A stretch of DNA of 64,000 nt from Streptomyces ferrugineus (GTDB lineage: Bacteria > Actinomycetota > Actinomycetes > Streptomycetales > Streptomycetaceae). The translations under genes were made by a program, and so were the position numbers. Below the pieces are notes generated by a model that saw only the letters and a program-made list of their open reading frames with translations, was not told where the DNA came from and made no database searches. The stretch spans positions 6,944,001 to 7,008,000 of the forward strand of contig NZ_CP063373.1 in the NCBI RefSeq assembly GCF_015160855.1. Reading direction: 5' to 3'. Below are positions 9,407 through 17,964 of the stretch, one piece after another (positions within the stretch are counted from its first letter, which is position 1; each line of letters starts with the position of its first letter).

Positions 9407-10975
9407 GTGGGAACCCAACGCAAGGCCCTGCGTACGACCGCCGTGGGCGCCGTCTCCGCGACCCTGGTCGCCGGTAGCGCCCTCGGGCTCGCCCCCGCCG
9501 CACAGGCGGCCCCGAGCAGCGTCCGCTTCGTCGACATCACGGGCGACGGCGGCACCACCCTCAAGGCGAACGTCGTCACTCCGGCCGGCGCCGACGGCAC
9601 CCACCGCTACCCGCTGCTCGTGCTGCCCACGAGCTGGGGCCTGCCCCAGGTGGAGTACTTCGCGCAGGCGCAGAAGCTCGCGAACTCGGGGTACGTCGTG
9701 GTCAGTTACAACGTGCGCGGGTTCTGGCAGTCGGGCGGCGAGATAGAAGTGGCGGGCCCGCCCGACATAGCCGACGCGTCCAGGGTGATCGACTGGGCGC
9801 TCACCAACACCCCGGCCGAGTCCGAGCACGTCGGCATGGCGGGCGTCTCGTACGGCGCCGGCATCAGTCTGCTGACCGCCGCACACGACAAGCGGGTCAG
9901 GGCGGTCGCCGCCCTCAGCGGCTGGGCCGACCTGATCGGCTCGATCTACGCGGGCCGCACCCAGCACGTCCAGGCCGCCGGGCTGCTCGACGGCGCGAGC
10001 CTGGTCACCGGCCGCCAGAGCGCCGAACTGCGGCAGATCTTCAACGACTTCTACGCCTCCAACCTGTCCAAGGAACAGGACATCATCAACTGGGGGAAGA
10101 AACGTTCGGTCGCCACATATGTGGACCAACTCAACGACAGCGGCGCAGCGGTCATGATGGCCAACGCCTGGGGCGACACGGTCTTCCCGCCCAACCAGTA
10201 CGCGGACTTCTACGAGAAGCTGACCGGCCCCAAGCGGCTGGAGTTCCGTCCCGGCGACCACGCCACCCCCGAGCTGACCGGGCTGTTCGGCCTGCCCAAC
10301 GACGTGTGGAAGGACACCGAGCGCTGGTTCGACCGCTACCTCAAGGGCGAGGACAACGGCATCGACCGCGAGCTCCCGGTCCAGCTCAAGTCCCGCTCCA
10401 GCGGGGGCTACGAGGGCTACCCGGACTGGAAGTCGGTGGGCGCGACCGACAGGAAGATCGCCCTCGGCGGCACCAGGACGATCCGCACCAACATCGACTC
10501 GGGGGCGAACGGCGGCGTCGTCTTCCTCTCCAGCATCCTCGACCAGGTGGCCCAGCTGCCCCCGATGGCCTCGATCCCGCTGCTGCCCCGCCGCTGGGCG
10601 GCCGTGTGGCAGTCGGAGAAGTACCCGACGGCGCAACGCGTGCGCGGCACCACGAAGTTGCACACCACCGTCACCCCGACCAAGGAGAGCGGCACCCTCG
10701 TCGCCTACCTCTACGACGTGGGCCCGCTCGGCCTCGGCAAGCTGGTCAGCAACGCGCCGTACACCTTCCACGGACGAACGCCCGGACAGCCGTTCGGCGT
10801 CGACCTGGAGCTGTACTCCACGGCCTACGACGTCCCGGCCGGGCATCGTCTCGCCCTGGTCGTCGACACGGTCGACCCGCTCTACATCGAGCACAACCCG
10901 TCCGGCGCGCGGCTGACCTTCTCCTCACCGGCGAACGACCCGTCGTACGTGTCGATTCCACTGCGCGAGCAGTGA
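9407..10975 (+). CDS. Secreted CocE/NonD-type (X-Pro dipeptidyl-peptidase S15 family) alpha/beta hydrolase
   Basis: A 522-residue secreted hydrolase. GTG 9407 is preferred because GAGGAG lies 5 nt upstream; GTG 9401 sits directly on it. A signal peptide ends near APAAQAAP. The alpha/beta hydrolase core has the nucleophile in GMAGVSYGAGIS (Ser ~147), the acid region in MMANAWGDTVFP and a FRPGDHATPE histidine. The C-terminal ~180 residues are the jelly-roll (X-Pro peptidase C-terminal) domain. The family hydrolyses peptides or esters; some members are lysophospholipase- or cocaine-esterase-like. Substrate is unknown. Confidence 0.82.
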   Translation: MGTQRKALRTTAVGAVSATLVAGSALGLAPAAQAAPSSVRFVDITGDGGTTLKANVVTPAGADGTHRYPLLVLPTSWGLPQVEYFAQAQKLANSGYVVVSYNVRGFWQSGGEIEVAGPPDIADASRVIDWALTNTPAESEHVGMAGVSYGAGISLLTAAHDKRVRAVAALSGWADLIGSIYAGRTQHVQAAGLLDGASLVTGRQSAELRQIFNDFYASNLSKEQDIINWGKKRSVATYVDQLNDSGAAVMMANAWGDTVFPPNQYADFYEKLTGPKRLEFRPGDHATPELTGLFGLPNDVWKDTERWFDRYLKGEDNGIDRELPVQLKSRSSGGYEGYPDWKSVGATDRKIALGGTRTIRTNIDSGANGGVVFLSSILDQVAQLPPMASIPLLPRRWAAVWQSEKYPTAQRVRGTTKLHTTVTPTKESGTLVAYLYDVGPLGLGKLVSNAPYTFHGRTPGQPFGVDLELYSTAYDVPAGHRLALVVDTVDPLYIEHNPSGARLTFSSPANDPSYVSIPLREQ

Positions 10976-11020
10976 TCTCCGGCCGGCGCCGGACGGGTAT
11001 GGCTCTGTGACTGCTGCCCC

Positions 11021-11070
11021 CTGCTGCCCCTGGACCCAGGGGCCGTGGGGGGATCCCCACCCGGCAGCAG
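11021..11070. terminator. Nested hairpins downstream of the S15 hydrolase
   Basis: CTGCTGCC (11021-11028) pairs with GGCAGCAG (11063-11070), and inside are CCCCTGG-AC-CCAGGGG (11027-11042) and GTGGGG-GGAT-CCCCAC (11045-11060). There is no T-run, as is common for Streptomyces terminators. Its position 45 bp after the stop supports a termination role. Confidence 0.55.
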
Positions 11071-11167
11071 CGCCCCTGGGGACGGACGGAACATCGTAGT
11101 CGAGGTCGGACACGGCGAGGATTTCGGCGTAGTGATGGCCGCAAACTATCCAGACAAGAGCGAACCT

Positions 11168-11187
11168 AGTGCGCGACACGCACTTTT
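11168..11187 (+). terminator. Small hairpin with T-run
   Basis: AGTGCG-CGACA-CGCACT followed directly by TTT forms a short rho-independent-like structure between convergent genes. The stem is only 6 bp. Confidence 0.35.
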
Positions 11188-11239
11188 CGGACATAAGCCG
11201 TATTTATCTATCCCTTATGCCGATCCATGGCGCAGGACC

Positions 11240-11647
11240 TCACTCCTCCGCGACCTCCGCGTACAGCTGCGACAGCTCGGGCACCCCGCTCGCGGCCCAC
11301 TCCCGCCCCGATGTCACGACGTCGAACTCCCGGCCGGACGCGAGCCGGACGACCGGCTGGCCGTCCGGCCAGATCTCCCAGGCGGCCCCGGGCACGGTGC
11401 GCACGATGACGGTGCCGAGGTACAGCCCGGCGTCGTTGCCCAGCCACGGCAGCACCTCCTCGTCGTCCCGCCAGCGCGGAATCAGCTGATCGAGGGCCTC
11501 CAACGAGGCGGCGGTGTCGTCGAGTTGGATCCCGGCTCTGGACGCGTGGGAGCGCAGGAGTTCGCACTCGGCCAGGAGTTCGGCGATGCCCTCGGGGTCG
11601 GGAGCCCCGCGCTTCTCGGGCCGGTGGCCCAGAAAAGGGATCTTCAT
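11240..11647 (-). CDS. Small Streptomyces hypothetical protein (possibly DUF6278)
   Basis: A 135-residue soluble protein beginning MKIPFLGHRPEK. It has a helical first half (AELLAECELLRSHASRAGI) and a C-terminal part with LPWLGNDAGLYLGTVIVRTVPGA and repeated tryptophans. The sequence resembles what I recall of DUF6278 in Streptomyces; no function is known. The start could be GTG two codons upstream; neither start has a clear ribosome site. It is flanked by convergent and divergent genes and is probably monocistronic. Confidence 0.65.
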   Translation of the reverse strand: MKIPFLGHRPEKRGAPDPEGIAELLAECELLRSHASRAGIQLDDTAASLEALDQLIPRWRDDEEVLPWLGNDAGLYLGTVIVRTVPGAAWEIWPDGQPVVRLASGREFDVVTSGREWAASGVPELSQLYAEVAEE

Positions 11648-11739
11648 ATCCACAGCGTGTCATTCGCACTGCCGAACGCACCACAGGCGCGCGGGCCGCC
11701 GATTCCGGTCGAGTTCACGCCGACTTCTGGCATGGCTCG

Positions 11740-11768
11740 TTGACGGGTCACGGGTGCCTCTCTAACTT
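11740..11768 (+). promoter_or_regulatory. Promoter of the SGNH hydrolase gene
   Basis: TTGACG (11740-11745), a 17-nt spacer and TAACTT (11763-11768) make a near-consensus vegetative promoter. The ~75-nt leader contains a short direct repeat, GCAGTCATGCGCAGTCATACGCAGTC-like, near 11800-11820. Confidence 0.6.
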
Positions 11769-11851
11769 CTCCCTGCGTCTTGCGTCCCGCCTGAACCTGT
11801 CATGCGCAGTCATACGCAGTCCTGAGCGGTCGTGAACGGGAGGAGTCGGCA

Positions 11852-13618
11852 GTGCGCCGATGTGTGTGGATCTCCGCGGTCGTCCTTGCCCTCTTCGCGG
11901 CCCTGGTGCCGAGCGTCTCCGCACAGGCGGCGGGCGAGCGCGGAGCCGTGCCGCTCCCGCTGGAGCGGCTCTTCGACAACATGGCCGTCAGTGACGACAC
12001 CCGGCCCACCGCGGCCAACTTCGACGGGTCGGGCGCCTCCCTGTCGGCGCAGGACCTCGCGGCCGCCGGCTGGACGGCCGGCCGCGCGCTGACCGTGCAG
12101 GGCGCCAGGCTGACCTGGCCGAACCGACAGCCGGGCGAGCCGGACAACGTCCTCGCCGCCGGTCAGGACGTGCGGATGCGCGGCCACGGCGACGCGCTCG
12201 CCTTCCTGGTGGCGGGCACGGCCGGCGTCGACGTCGGCGGCGCCGGGACGGTGCTGTACGCCGACGGCGCCCGGTCCGCCTACCATCTGACCGCCTCCGA
12301 CTGGCGCACCGGCCCGCTCGCCACCAAGGCGGTCGCCCTGCCGCACATCAACACCCCCGGCGGCCAACTCGCCGAGCGCGCACGGCTGTACGTCGTCACC
12401 GTCCCGCTCCTGCCGGGCCGCGAGGTCGCCGCCGTACGGCTGCCGCAGGCCACCGGGCTGCATGTGTTCGCGGTGGCGGTGCGCGCCCCGGCCCCGGGCT
12501 GGACGGGGAGTTGGGCGACGGCGACCGGCGGCTACCCGACCGTGGGGCCGTGGACCGACCGGACGCTGCGCCTGGTGGTGCACACCTCGGTGGGCGGGCC
12601 GCGGGTGCGGCTGCGGTTCGACAACACCTTCGCGGCGGGGCCGGTGCGGATCGGCGGCGCCACGGTGGCGGTGCAGCGGGCGGGCGCGGCGGCGAAGTCG
12701 ACGCCGGCGCGGGTGTCGTTCCGGGGCGCGGCGGGCGTCGAGATCCCGGCGGGGGCGCAGGCGTACAGCGATCCGCTGGGCTTCGCCGTGCCGGCGGACG
12801 CCAATCTGCTGGTCAGCTTCCATCTGCCGGGGACCGTGCCGGCCGCGCCCGTGCACCGGCTCGCGCAGCAGCGGTCGTATGTGAGCGGGCCGGGCGACCA
12901 CACCGCGGACGTGTCCGCGGCGGCGTACGGCACCGTTCTGACCAGTTGGCCGCTGCTGACCGGCGTCGACGTGGGCGGTGGACCGGGGTCCGTGGTGCTG
13001 CTGGGGGACTCGATCACCGATGGCGACAAGTCGACGGTGGACGCGAACCGGCGGTGGCCCGATGTGCTGGCCACACGGCTGCTGAAGCAGAGTGTGGTCC
13101 CGCGCTATGGGGTGCTCAACCAGGGGATTTCGGGCAACCGTGTGGTCTCCGACCGCTACCCCGGGGACGGGGTCTCCACGGACACGGCCGGGGTGAGTGC
13201 GCTGTACCGGTTCGACCGGGATGTCGTGGCCCAGACGTCGGTGCGTACCGCGGTGGTGTTCGAGGGCATCAACGATGTGCGCTGGGGCACGACCTCGGAG
13301 CAGGTGATCGCCGGGCTGCGCGCGATCGCCGACCGGGGGCATGCACGGGGGCTGCGGATGCTGGCGGCGACGATTCTGCCGTGCGAGGGGGAGGCGCGGT
13401 GCACGGCCGCCGTCGATGCGGAGCGCTCCGCGGTGAACGCGTGGATCCGCGGTGCCGGGGTGTTCGACGGCGTCCTCGACTTCGACACCGTCGTCCGGGA
13501 CCCGGCACGCCCTTCCCGGATGCTCCCCGCGTACGACAGTGGAGACCATCTGCATCCTGGGGATGCGGGGCTCGCGGCGCTGGCCGAGTCGGTGGACCTG
13601 AGGGTGTTGGTTCCTTGA
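11852..13618 (+). CDS. Secreted SGNH/GDSL-family esterase
   Basis: A 588-residue exported hydrolase. GTG 11852 is preceded by GGGAGGA at 7-8 nt. A signal peptide ends near VSAQAAG. The N-terminal ~370 residues are beta-rich and Gly/Ala/Val-rich, probably accessory or carbohydrate-binding. The SGNH domain starts with LLGDSITDGD (Ser387), continues with the NQGISGNR block and the EGINDV Asn block, and ends with DHLHPGD (Asp565, His568). All four SGNH blocks are therefore present. The family hydrolyses ester bonds of polysaccharide acetates, lipids or aryl esters. This long form is common in Streptomyces, but its substrate is not known to me. Confidence 0.85.
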   Translation: MRRCVWISAVVLALFAALVPSVSAQAAGERGAVPLPLERLFDNMAVSDDTRPTAANFDGSGASLSAQDLAAAGWTAGRALTVQGARLTWPNRQPGEPDNVLAAGQDVRMRGHGDALAFLVAGTAGVDVGGAGTVLYADGARSAYHLTASDWRTGPLATKAVALPHINTPGGQLAERARLYVVTVPLLPGREVAAVRLPQATGLHVFAVAVRAPAPGWTGSWATATGGYPTVGPWTDRTLRLVVHTSVGGPRVRLRFDNTFAAGPVRIGGATVAVQRAGAAAKSTPARVSFRGAAGVEIPAGAQAYSDPLGFAVPADANLLVSFHLPGTVPAAPVHRLAQQRSYVSGPGDHTADVSAAAYGTVLTSWPLLTGVDVGGGPGSVVLLGDSITDGDKSTVDANRRWPDVLATRLLKQSVVPRYGVLNQGISGNRVVSDRYPGDGVSTDTAGVSALYRFDRDVVAQTSVRTAVVFEGINDVRWGTTSEQVIAGLRAIADRGHARGLRMLAATILPCEGEARCTAAVDAERSAVNAWIRGAGVFDGVLDFDTVVRDPARPSRMLPAYDSGDHLHPGDAGLAALAESVDLRVLVP

Positions 13619-13663
13619 CCGGCGTCGCGGTGGCCGTTTGGGCTGGATGTCGCCGACCGGCGC

Positions 13664-14443
13664 CTACACATCCAGGTCCACCACCACCGGCGCGTGGTCC
13701 GACGCGCCCTTGCCCTTGCGCTCCTCGCGGTCGACGTAGGAGTCGGTGACCGACTTGGCGAACGGCTCGTTGCCGTACACCAGGTCGATGCGCATGCCGC
13801 GGTTCTTGGGGAAGCAGAGCTGGCGGTAGTCCCAGTAGGTGTACGGGTGGTCGTACTTCAGGGGGCGCGGGACCACGTCGGTCAGGCCGGACTCGCGCAG
13901 GGAGGCCAGGGCGGCGCGCTCGGCCGGGGTGACATGGGTGGAGCCCTCGAAGACGGAGCGGTCGTAGACGTCGTCGTCCGTCGGCGCCACGTTGTAGTCG
14001 CCCATCACCGCGAACGGGCGGCTGCCGCCCGCGTCGCCGGCGACGGCGGCCTTGAGGGACTCGAACCACTGGAGCTTGTAGGCGTAGTGGGGGTGGTCCA
14101 CCTCACGGCCGTTGGGCACGTACACCGACCAGACGCGGATCGGGCCGCAGGTCGCGGAGATGGCGCGGGGCTCCACGACGCCGTCGTAGCCGGGGTCGCC
14201 CGGCAGGCCCTTGACGACCTCCTTGAGGCCCACGCGGGAGAGCACCGCCACGCCGTTCCACCGGCCGGTGGCGTTGACCGCCGCCTCGTAGCCCAGGTCG
14301 CGCAGCGGGTCGAACGGGAACTGCTCCTCGGCGACCTTGGCTTCCTGGAGGCAGAGCACGTCGGTGTCGCTGCTCTCCAGCCAGGACAGGAGCCTGGGCA
14401 GGCGGGCGGTGATCGAGTTCACGTTCCAGGTGGCGATGCGCAT
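13664..14443 (-). CDS. xth: Exodeoxyribonuclease III / AP endonuclease
   Basis: A 259-residue enzyme of the exonuclease-endonuclease-phosphatase family that acts in base-excision repair. Motifs: MRIATWNVNSI (Asn metal site), DVLCLQEAK (Glu34), SVYVPNGR, MGDYNVAP, RIDLVYGN and the C-terminal SDHAPVVVDLD catalytic Asp-His. Length is normal. It lies on the same strand as the metallo-hydrolase and pcaL, 56 bp after the former. Confidence 0.94.
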   Translation of the reverse strand: MRIATWNVNSITARLPRLLSWLESSDTDVLCLQEAKVAEEQFPFDPLRDLGYEAAVNATGRWNGVAVLSRVGLKEVVKGLPGDPGYDGVVEPRAISATCGPIRVWSVYVPNGREVDHPHYAYKLQWFESLKAAVAGDAGGSRPFAVMGDYNVAPTDDDVYDRSVFEGSTHVTPAERAALASLRESGLTDVVPRPLKYDHPYTYWDYRQLCFPKNRGMRIDLVYGNEPFAKSVTDSYVDREERKGKGASDHAPVVVDLDV

Positions 14444-14499
14444 GTCTCACAACCTACCGGGCGGGACTGACAACCCGGCCCCGCCCGGGGTGGCACCGG

Positions 14500-15135
14500 T
14501 CACAGCTCCGCCGAGTCCCCCGGCGTCAGGCGCAGATGGGTCGAGCCGCCCAGGCCGCCGATCTGGCGGTCGTAGATCGGGCGGGCCAGGTCGGTGAGCA
14601 GCGCGTCATGGATGTCGTAGGCGCGCTGCGGCTTGACCTCGCGGACGTAGTCGATGACCTCCGCGATCTTGTTCCAGGGCGCCATGACCGGGAGCATCAG
14701 CGTCTCGACGGGGTGGTCGGGCACGGTGAGGGCGTCGCCCGGGTGGAAGACGCGGCCGCCGTCGATGAGGTAGCCGACGTTGGTGATGCGCGGGATGTCC
14801 GGGTGGATGACGGCGTGCAGTTCGCCGTGGACCTGGATGTCGAAGCCGGCGGTGGTGAAGGTGTCGCCGTGGCCGACGGTGTGCACACGGCCCGGGAACG
14901 CCGCCGAGATCCGCTCCGCGACGGACTTCAGCGTCCAGATCCCGGCGGCGGGGTTGGCCTCCATGGCCGCCCGCAGCCGGGCCTCGTCGAAGTGGTCGGG
15001 GTGTTCGTGGGTGACGAGGATCGCGTCGGCGCCGACCGCGGCGTCCTCCTCGCTGAACCCACCGGGATCGACGACGAGCGTCTGTCCGTCCTTCTCGAGG
15101 CGGACGCAGGCGTGCGACTTCTTCGTGAGCTTCAT
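14500..15135 (-). CDS. Metallo-beta-lactamase-fold hydrolase
   Basis: A 211-residue UlaG-like MBL-fold protein with the zinc motif THEHPDHFD (residues ~46-54), a second histidine site GELHAVIHPDIP, and an aspartate in FHPGDALTVP. It is short and lacks extra domains, resembling the UPF0173/L-ascorbate-6-phosphate lactonase-type group of uncharacterised hydrolases. ATG 15135 has GGATGG just upstream. Substrate is unknown. Confidence 0.85.
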   Translation of the reverse strand: MKLTKKSHACVRLEKDGQTLVVDPGGFSEEDAAVGADAILVTHEHPDHFDEARLRAAMEANPAAGIWTLKSVAERISAAFPGRVHTVGHGDTFTTAGFDIQVHGELHAVIHPDIPRITNVGYLIDGGRVFHPGDALTVPDHPVETLMLPVMAPWNKIAEVIDYVREVKPQRAYDIHDALLTDLARPIYDRQIGGLGGSTHLRLTPGDSAEL

Positions 15136-15190
15136 GGGTCCATCCTGGCGCGCCCCCGTTCGGGATGCTCACTCCGTGCCCCCTGCGTGC

Positions 15191-16489
15191 TCACTCCTGC
15201 GGGGTGGTCTCCTCCCTTATGACCTGCTGGGCGACCTTGAACGCGCTGTTGGCCGCCGGCACGCCGCAGTACACCGCCGCCTGCAGCAGCACTTCCTTGA
15301 TCTCGTCCGGGGTGAGGCCGTTGCGCAGGGCGGCGCGGGTGTGGAAGGCGAGTTCGTCCAGGTGGCCGCCCGCGACCAGGGCGGTGAGGGTGACACAGCT
15401 CCGGGAGCGCCGGTCGAGACCTGGTCTGTCCCAGATCTCACCCCATGCGTACCGGGTGATGAACTCCTGGAAGTCCCCCGAGAACTCGTCCGCCTGCGCC
15501 AGCGCCCGGTCGACGTGCGCGTCGCCGAGCACCTCGCGACGGACCTTGATCCCGGCGTCGTAGGGGTCCGGCCGGCCCGTCGGCTGCGGCGGTACGACGG
15601 CCGGGGCGATCTCGGCGACGGGGGCGGGCTGCGGCTGTACGGGGGCCAGGACCGGCTTGGCGGGGGCGGCGACGATGGCCATCTGGCCGGTGCCGGTGTC
15701 GTAGGCGGGCTGCCAGGCGGTGGAGAAGTGCCGGACCAGCAGGTCGGTGACGGCGGCGGGCTGCTCGACCGGGACGAGGTGGGAGGCGCCGGGCACGACG
15801 GCGAGGCGGGCGTCCGGTATGCCGGCGACCAGGGTGCGGGCCTCGGCCGGGCCGGTGACCTGGTCGTCCGACCCGACGAGGACGAGCGTGGGCACGGTGA
15901 CGCCGCCGAGTCGGTCCCGTACGTCGAAGGAGGCGAGCGCCTCGCAGGCGGAGATGTAGCAGCCCGGGTCGGTGGTGCGCACCATCTGCACCGCCCACTC
16001 GGTGATCGCGGGCTGGGCGGCGGCGAAACCGGAGGTGAACCAACGGTCCGGTGAGGTACGGGCGATGGGGTCGAGTCCGTTCGTGCGCACGATCACGCCC
16101 CGCTGCCGGAACTCGTCGGCCGTGCCGAAGCGCGGCGAGGCGGCGATCAGCGCGAGCGAGGCGAGGCGCCCGGGGTGGCGCAGGGCGAGCTCGAGGCCCA
16201 GGGCGCCGCCGAGCGCACAGCCCGCGTAGCCGAAGCGCTGCACGCCGAGGCCGTCGAGGGTGGCGAGCAGCCGTTCGGCGAGGTCGGTGACGGAGCCCGC
16301 CGGGTACGCGGGCGCGCCGCCGTGTCCGGGCAGGTCGAACCGGAAGACGCGCCAGTGCTGGGTCAGCTCGGGGACCTGCCGGTCCCACATGTGCCATGTG
16401 GTACCCAGTGAGGGACCCAAGATCAGGACGGGAGCCTCTTCTGGCCCGTCAAAGCGGTATTGCAGGGTGTTCGACGGTGTCTCACTCAC
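15191..16489 (-). CDS. pcaL: Bifunctional 3-oxoadipate enol-lactonase / 4-carboxymuconolactone decarboxylase
   Basis: A 432-residue fusion of the beta-ketoadipate pathway. Residues 1-~255 are the enol-lactone hydrolase (PcaD-like alpha/beta hydrolase); ~256-305 are a Pro/Ala linker; ~310-432 are the carboxymuconolactone decarboxylase (PcaC: ELAFHTRAALRNGLTPDEIKEVLLQAAVYCGVPAAN). The family nucleophile elbow G-x-S-x-G-G reads GCALGG here, so the expected Ser is Ala; the C-terminal His (GASHLVP) is intact. Codons 1-~31 come from the integrated element: a diverged native copy of this 5' end survives at 48293-48397. Upstream promoter DNA is now element-derived, so regulation may have changed. No other pca genes are adjacent. 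Confidence 0.88.
   Translation of the reverse strand: MSETPSNTLQYRFDGPEEAPVLILGPSLGTTWHMWDRQVPELTQHWRVFRFDLPGHGGAPAYPAGSVTDLAERLLATLDGLGVQRFGYAGCALGGALGLELALRHPGRLASLALIAASPRFGTADEFRQRGVIVRTNGLDPIARTSPDRWFTSGFAAAQPAITEWAVQMVRTTDPGCYISACEALASFDVRDRLGGVTVPTLVLVGSDDQVTGPAEARTLVAGIPDARLAVVPGASHLVPVEQPAAVTDLLVRHFSTAWQPAYDTGTGQMAIVAAPAKPVLAPVQPQPAPVAEIAPAVVPPQPTGRPDPYDAGIKVRREVLGDAHVDRALAQADEFSGDFQEFITRYAWGEIWDRPGLDRRSRSCVTLTALVAGGHLDELAFHTRAALRNGLTPDEIKEVLLQAAVYCGVPAANSAFKVAQQVIREETTPQE
16390..16402. other. attL core of the genomic island (within pcaL)
   Basis: TGTGCCATGTGGT here matches TGTGCCAAGTGGT at 48298-48310 with one mismatch. Left of it is native pcaL. To the right, up to the start codon, the sequence is only about three-quarters identical to the displaced native 5' end. 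The crossover therefore lies within this short core. Confidence 0.7.
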
Positions 16490-16523
16490 GCCTCAGACCC
16501 TCTCACGTCTCACAAAATCTCAC
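16480..16523. repeat. Four TCTCAC repeats next to attL (candidate recombinase arm sites)
   Basis: TCTCAC occurs at 16480-16485, 16501-16506, 16508-16513 and 16518-16523, directly beside the pcaL start on the element side. Short direct repeats flanking the core are typical arm-type binding sites of tyrosine recombinases; assignment here is by position only. Confidence 0.4.
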
Positions 16524-16948
16524 AGAGCCCGGGGAACCCGGCGGCTCTTGCCCCTCTCGGCGCGGCACTGCCGGAACCCTCGGGGATCCAGATACGAGTT
16601 CTCCAGCGTGTATGCGTGGCCGTGGGGACGGTGCGTCCTCATGGCTCGCGCGCTCTCCCAGTCCCTGCGCCGCAGCACTTCCTTCTTCGGCACTGCTTCC
16701 AGGTGGTCCGGGTTGCAGCAAAGCGTAAATTGCCGCCCCCAAGGATCGGCACGACGCACCTGGAAGCCCTCCGGAATCTCACCGACCAACAACCTGAACA
16801 CCACACGGTGGACAAGCTGTGTCTTTCCCTCGTAGGAGACCTGGATGCAGCTACCGGTCCACAGCCAGCAGCCGGTCTCCGGGTCCACCTCGATCTTGGC
16901 TGCCATGGGGCTGGGCAGGTCGCTCGGTCGGTAGGCCGCCCGGCTCAC
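16520..16948 (-). CDS. HNH-endonuclease-like protein coupled to integrase
   Basis: A 142-residue protein whose GTG start (16948) overlaps the integrase stop as GTGA, implying translational coupling. It follows the layout of phage-type HNH proteins: an opening PETGCWLWTG block, LVHRVVFRLLVGEIPEGFQV, then CCNPDHLEAV, then a trailing RPHGHAYTLENSYLDPRGFRQC segment. The usual first histidine pair after the IPEG motif is missing (VRRADPWGR), so nuclease activity is doubtful. It may have a structural or excision role with the recombinase, or be decaying. Confidence 0.6.
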   Translation of the reverse strand: MSRAAYRPSDLPSPMAAKIEVDPETGCWLWTGSCIQVSYEGKTQLVHRVVFRLLVGEIPEGFQVRRADPWGRQFTLCCNPDHLEAVPKKEVLRRRDWESARAMRTHRPHGHAYTLENSYLDPRGFRQCRAERGKSRRVPRAL

Positions 16949-17964
16949 GCTTGCCCCTCCGTCGCAGCAGCGTGCAGGCCATCCCACGTTGTGGCGGCTT
17001 CGCGAAGGTCTTCGACATCCGGCTTCACATACCACTTCTTGGTGGTCTTCACATTCGTGTGTCCGGCCCACCGCGCAAGGATGTGATCTGGCACGCCGTT
17101 GTTGGCCAGAAACGTGAAGCACGACGAACGAGCGTCGTAGAGACGGACTCGGCGGAGACCGAGGATCTCCATGAGCCGATACGCGCGTCGACGGAGCTGC
17201 TTGATCGTGAAGGCTGCTCCGGTCTCGTGCACCAAGACGTACCCGGACTCTGCGTACGCCTCACCCAGGGCCAGCTTCTCCTTGGCCTGGAGGGCCTTGA
17301 ACGACTTGAGAGCAGCCAGCACCGGAGCCGGCAACGGAAGGTCCCGTTCACCGGCCACGGACTTGGTGTCCTTCTCCACCACGTACCGATTGCCCATCAT
17401 CGTCCGTGTGTTGGCTATGGTGATCGTGGCGTTGTCCAGGTCGACGTCTTCCCACCGGAGTCCGCAGACTTCAGCCGGACGTAGACCCATGAGGGACAGC
17501 AGGAGTGGAGCGTAGAGCCGTTCTTCGCTGACGCCACGGACGAACGTCCGAACCTCCAGGACGCTCCAGGGCTTCACCTCCTGCTTGTTCTTCCTCTCTT
17601 CCTTGCGTGCTCTGCGCGGAATGGTCACGTGCTGGGCGACGTTTATGGGCACCAGCCGACGCGTCACGGCTCGGTTCAAAGCGTCCTTCAGCCGAGCAAG
17701 GCTCATGTCCACGCTGGTCACTCCGAGTGGGGTGCCGGCCTCTCCACCGCGTACGCGCCCGTGCTTCAGAGCCAGTGCATCCACCCTTCTCGGCGGTGCG
17801 AGCGTCCCTTCCTGGTGACGGTTGGTGATGCGGGCATACTCGGCCTTCGCTTCCTTCAACGTGCCGAATGTACGAGTTAGCTGCTTGCGCTTCCCGGTGG
17901 TGGGGTCGATGCCTATATCGACTACGAACCGGTACCGGATCTGCCCCTTCGTGTTCGGCGGCAA
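16945..17964 (-). CDS. int: Tyrosine recombinase (phage-type integrase), apparently damaged
   Basis: The C-terminal catalytic domain is recognisable: MGLRPAEVCGLRWEDVD (Arg I), the K-bearing strand, YDARSSCFTFLANNGVPDHILARWAGHT (Box II) and KKWY with the Tyr nucleophile. The first Box II His and the following His are replaced (YDARSS instead of HDLRHT-like). The N-terminal core-binding domain is short: APPRRV runs straight into DALALKHGRVRGG, where ~55 residues would be expected. The best start, GTG 17995 behind AAGGAG, is out of frame by one base in a CCC run (17985-17987); only a weak TTG start is in frame. The enzyme is probably inactive. Confidence 0.75.
   Translation of the reverse strand: MPPNTKGQIRYRFVVDIGIDPTTGKRKQLTRTFGTLKEAKAEYARITNRHQEGTLAPPRRVDALALKHGRVRGGEAGTPLGVTSVDMSLARLKDALNRAVTRRLVPINVAQHVTIPRRARKEERKNKQEVKPWSVLEVRTFVRGVSEERLYAPLLLSLMGLRPAEVCGLRWEDVDLDNATITIANTRTMMGNRYVVEKDTKSVAGERDLPLPAPVLAALKSFKALQAKEKLALGEAYAESGYVLVHETGAAFTIKQLRRRAYRLMEILGLRRVRLYDARSSCFTFLANNGVPDHILARWAGHTNVKTTKKWYVKPDVEDLREAATTWDGLHAAATEGQA

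Noticed and set aside
16390..16402. tRNA gene as integration target
   Set aside because: No cloverleaf near either end; the duplicated sequence is the coding start of pcaL.
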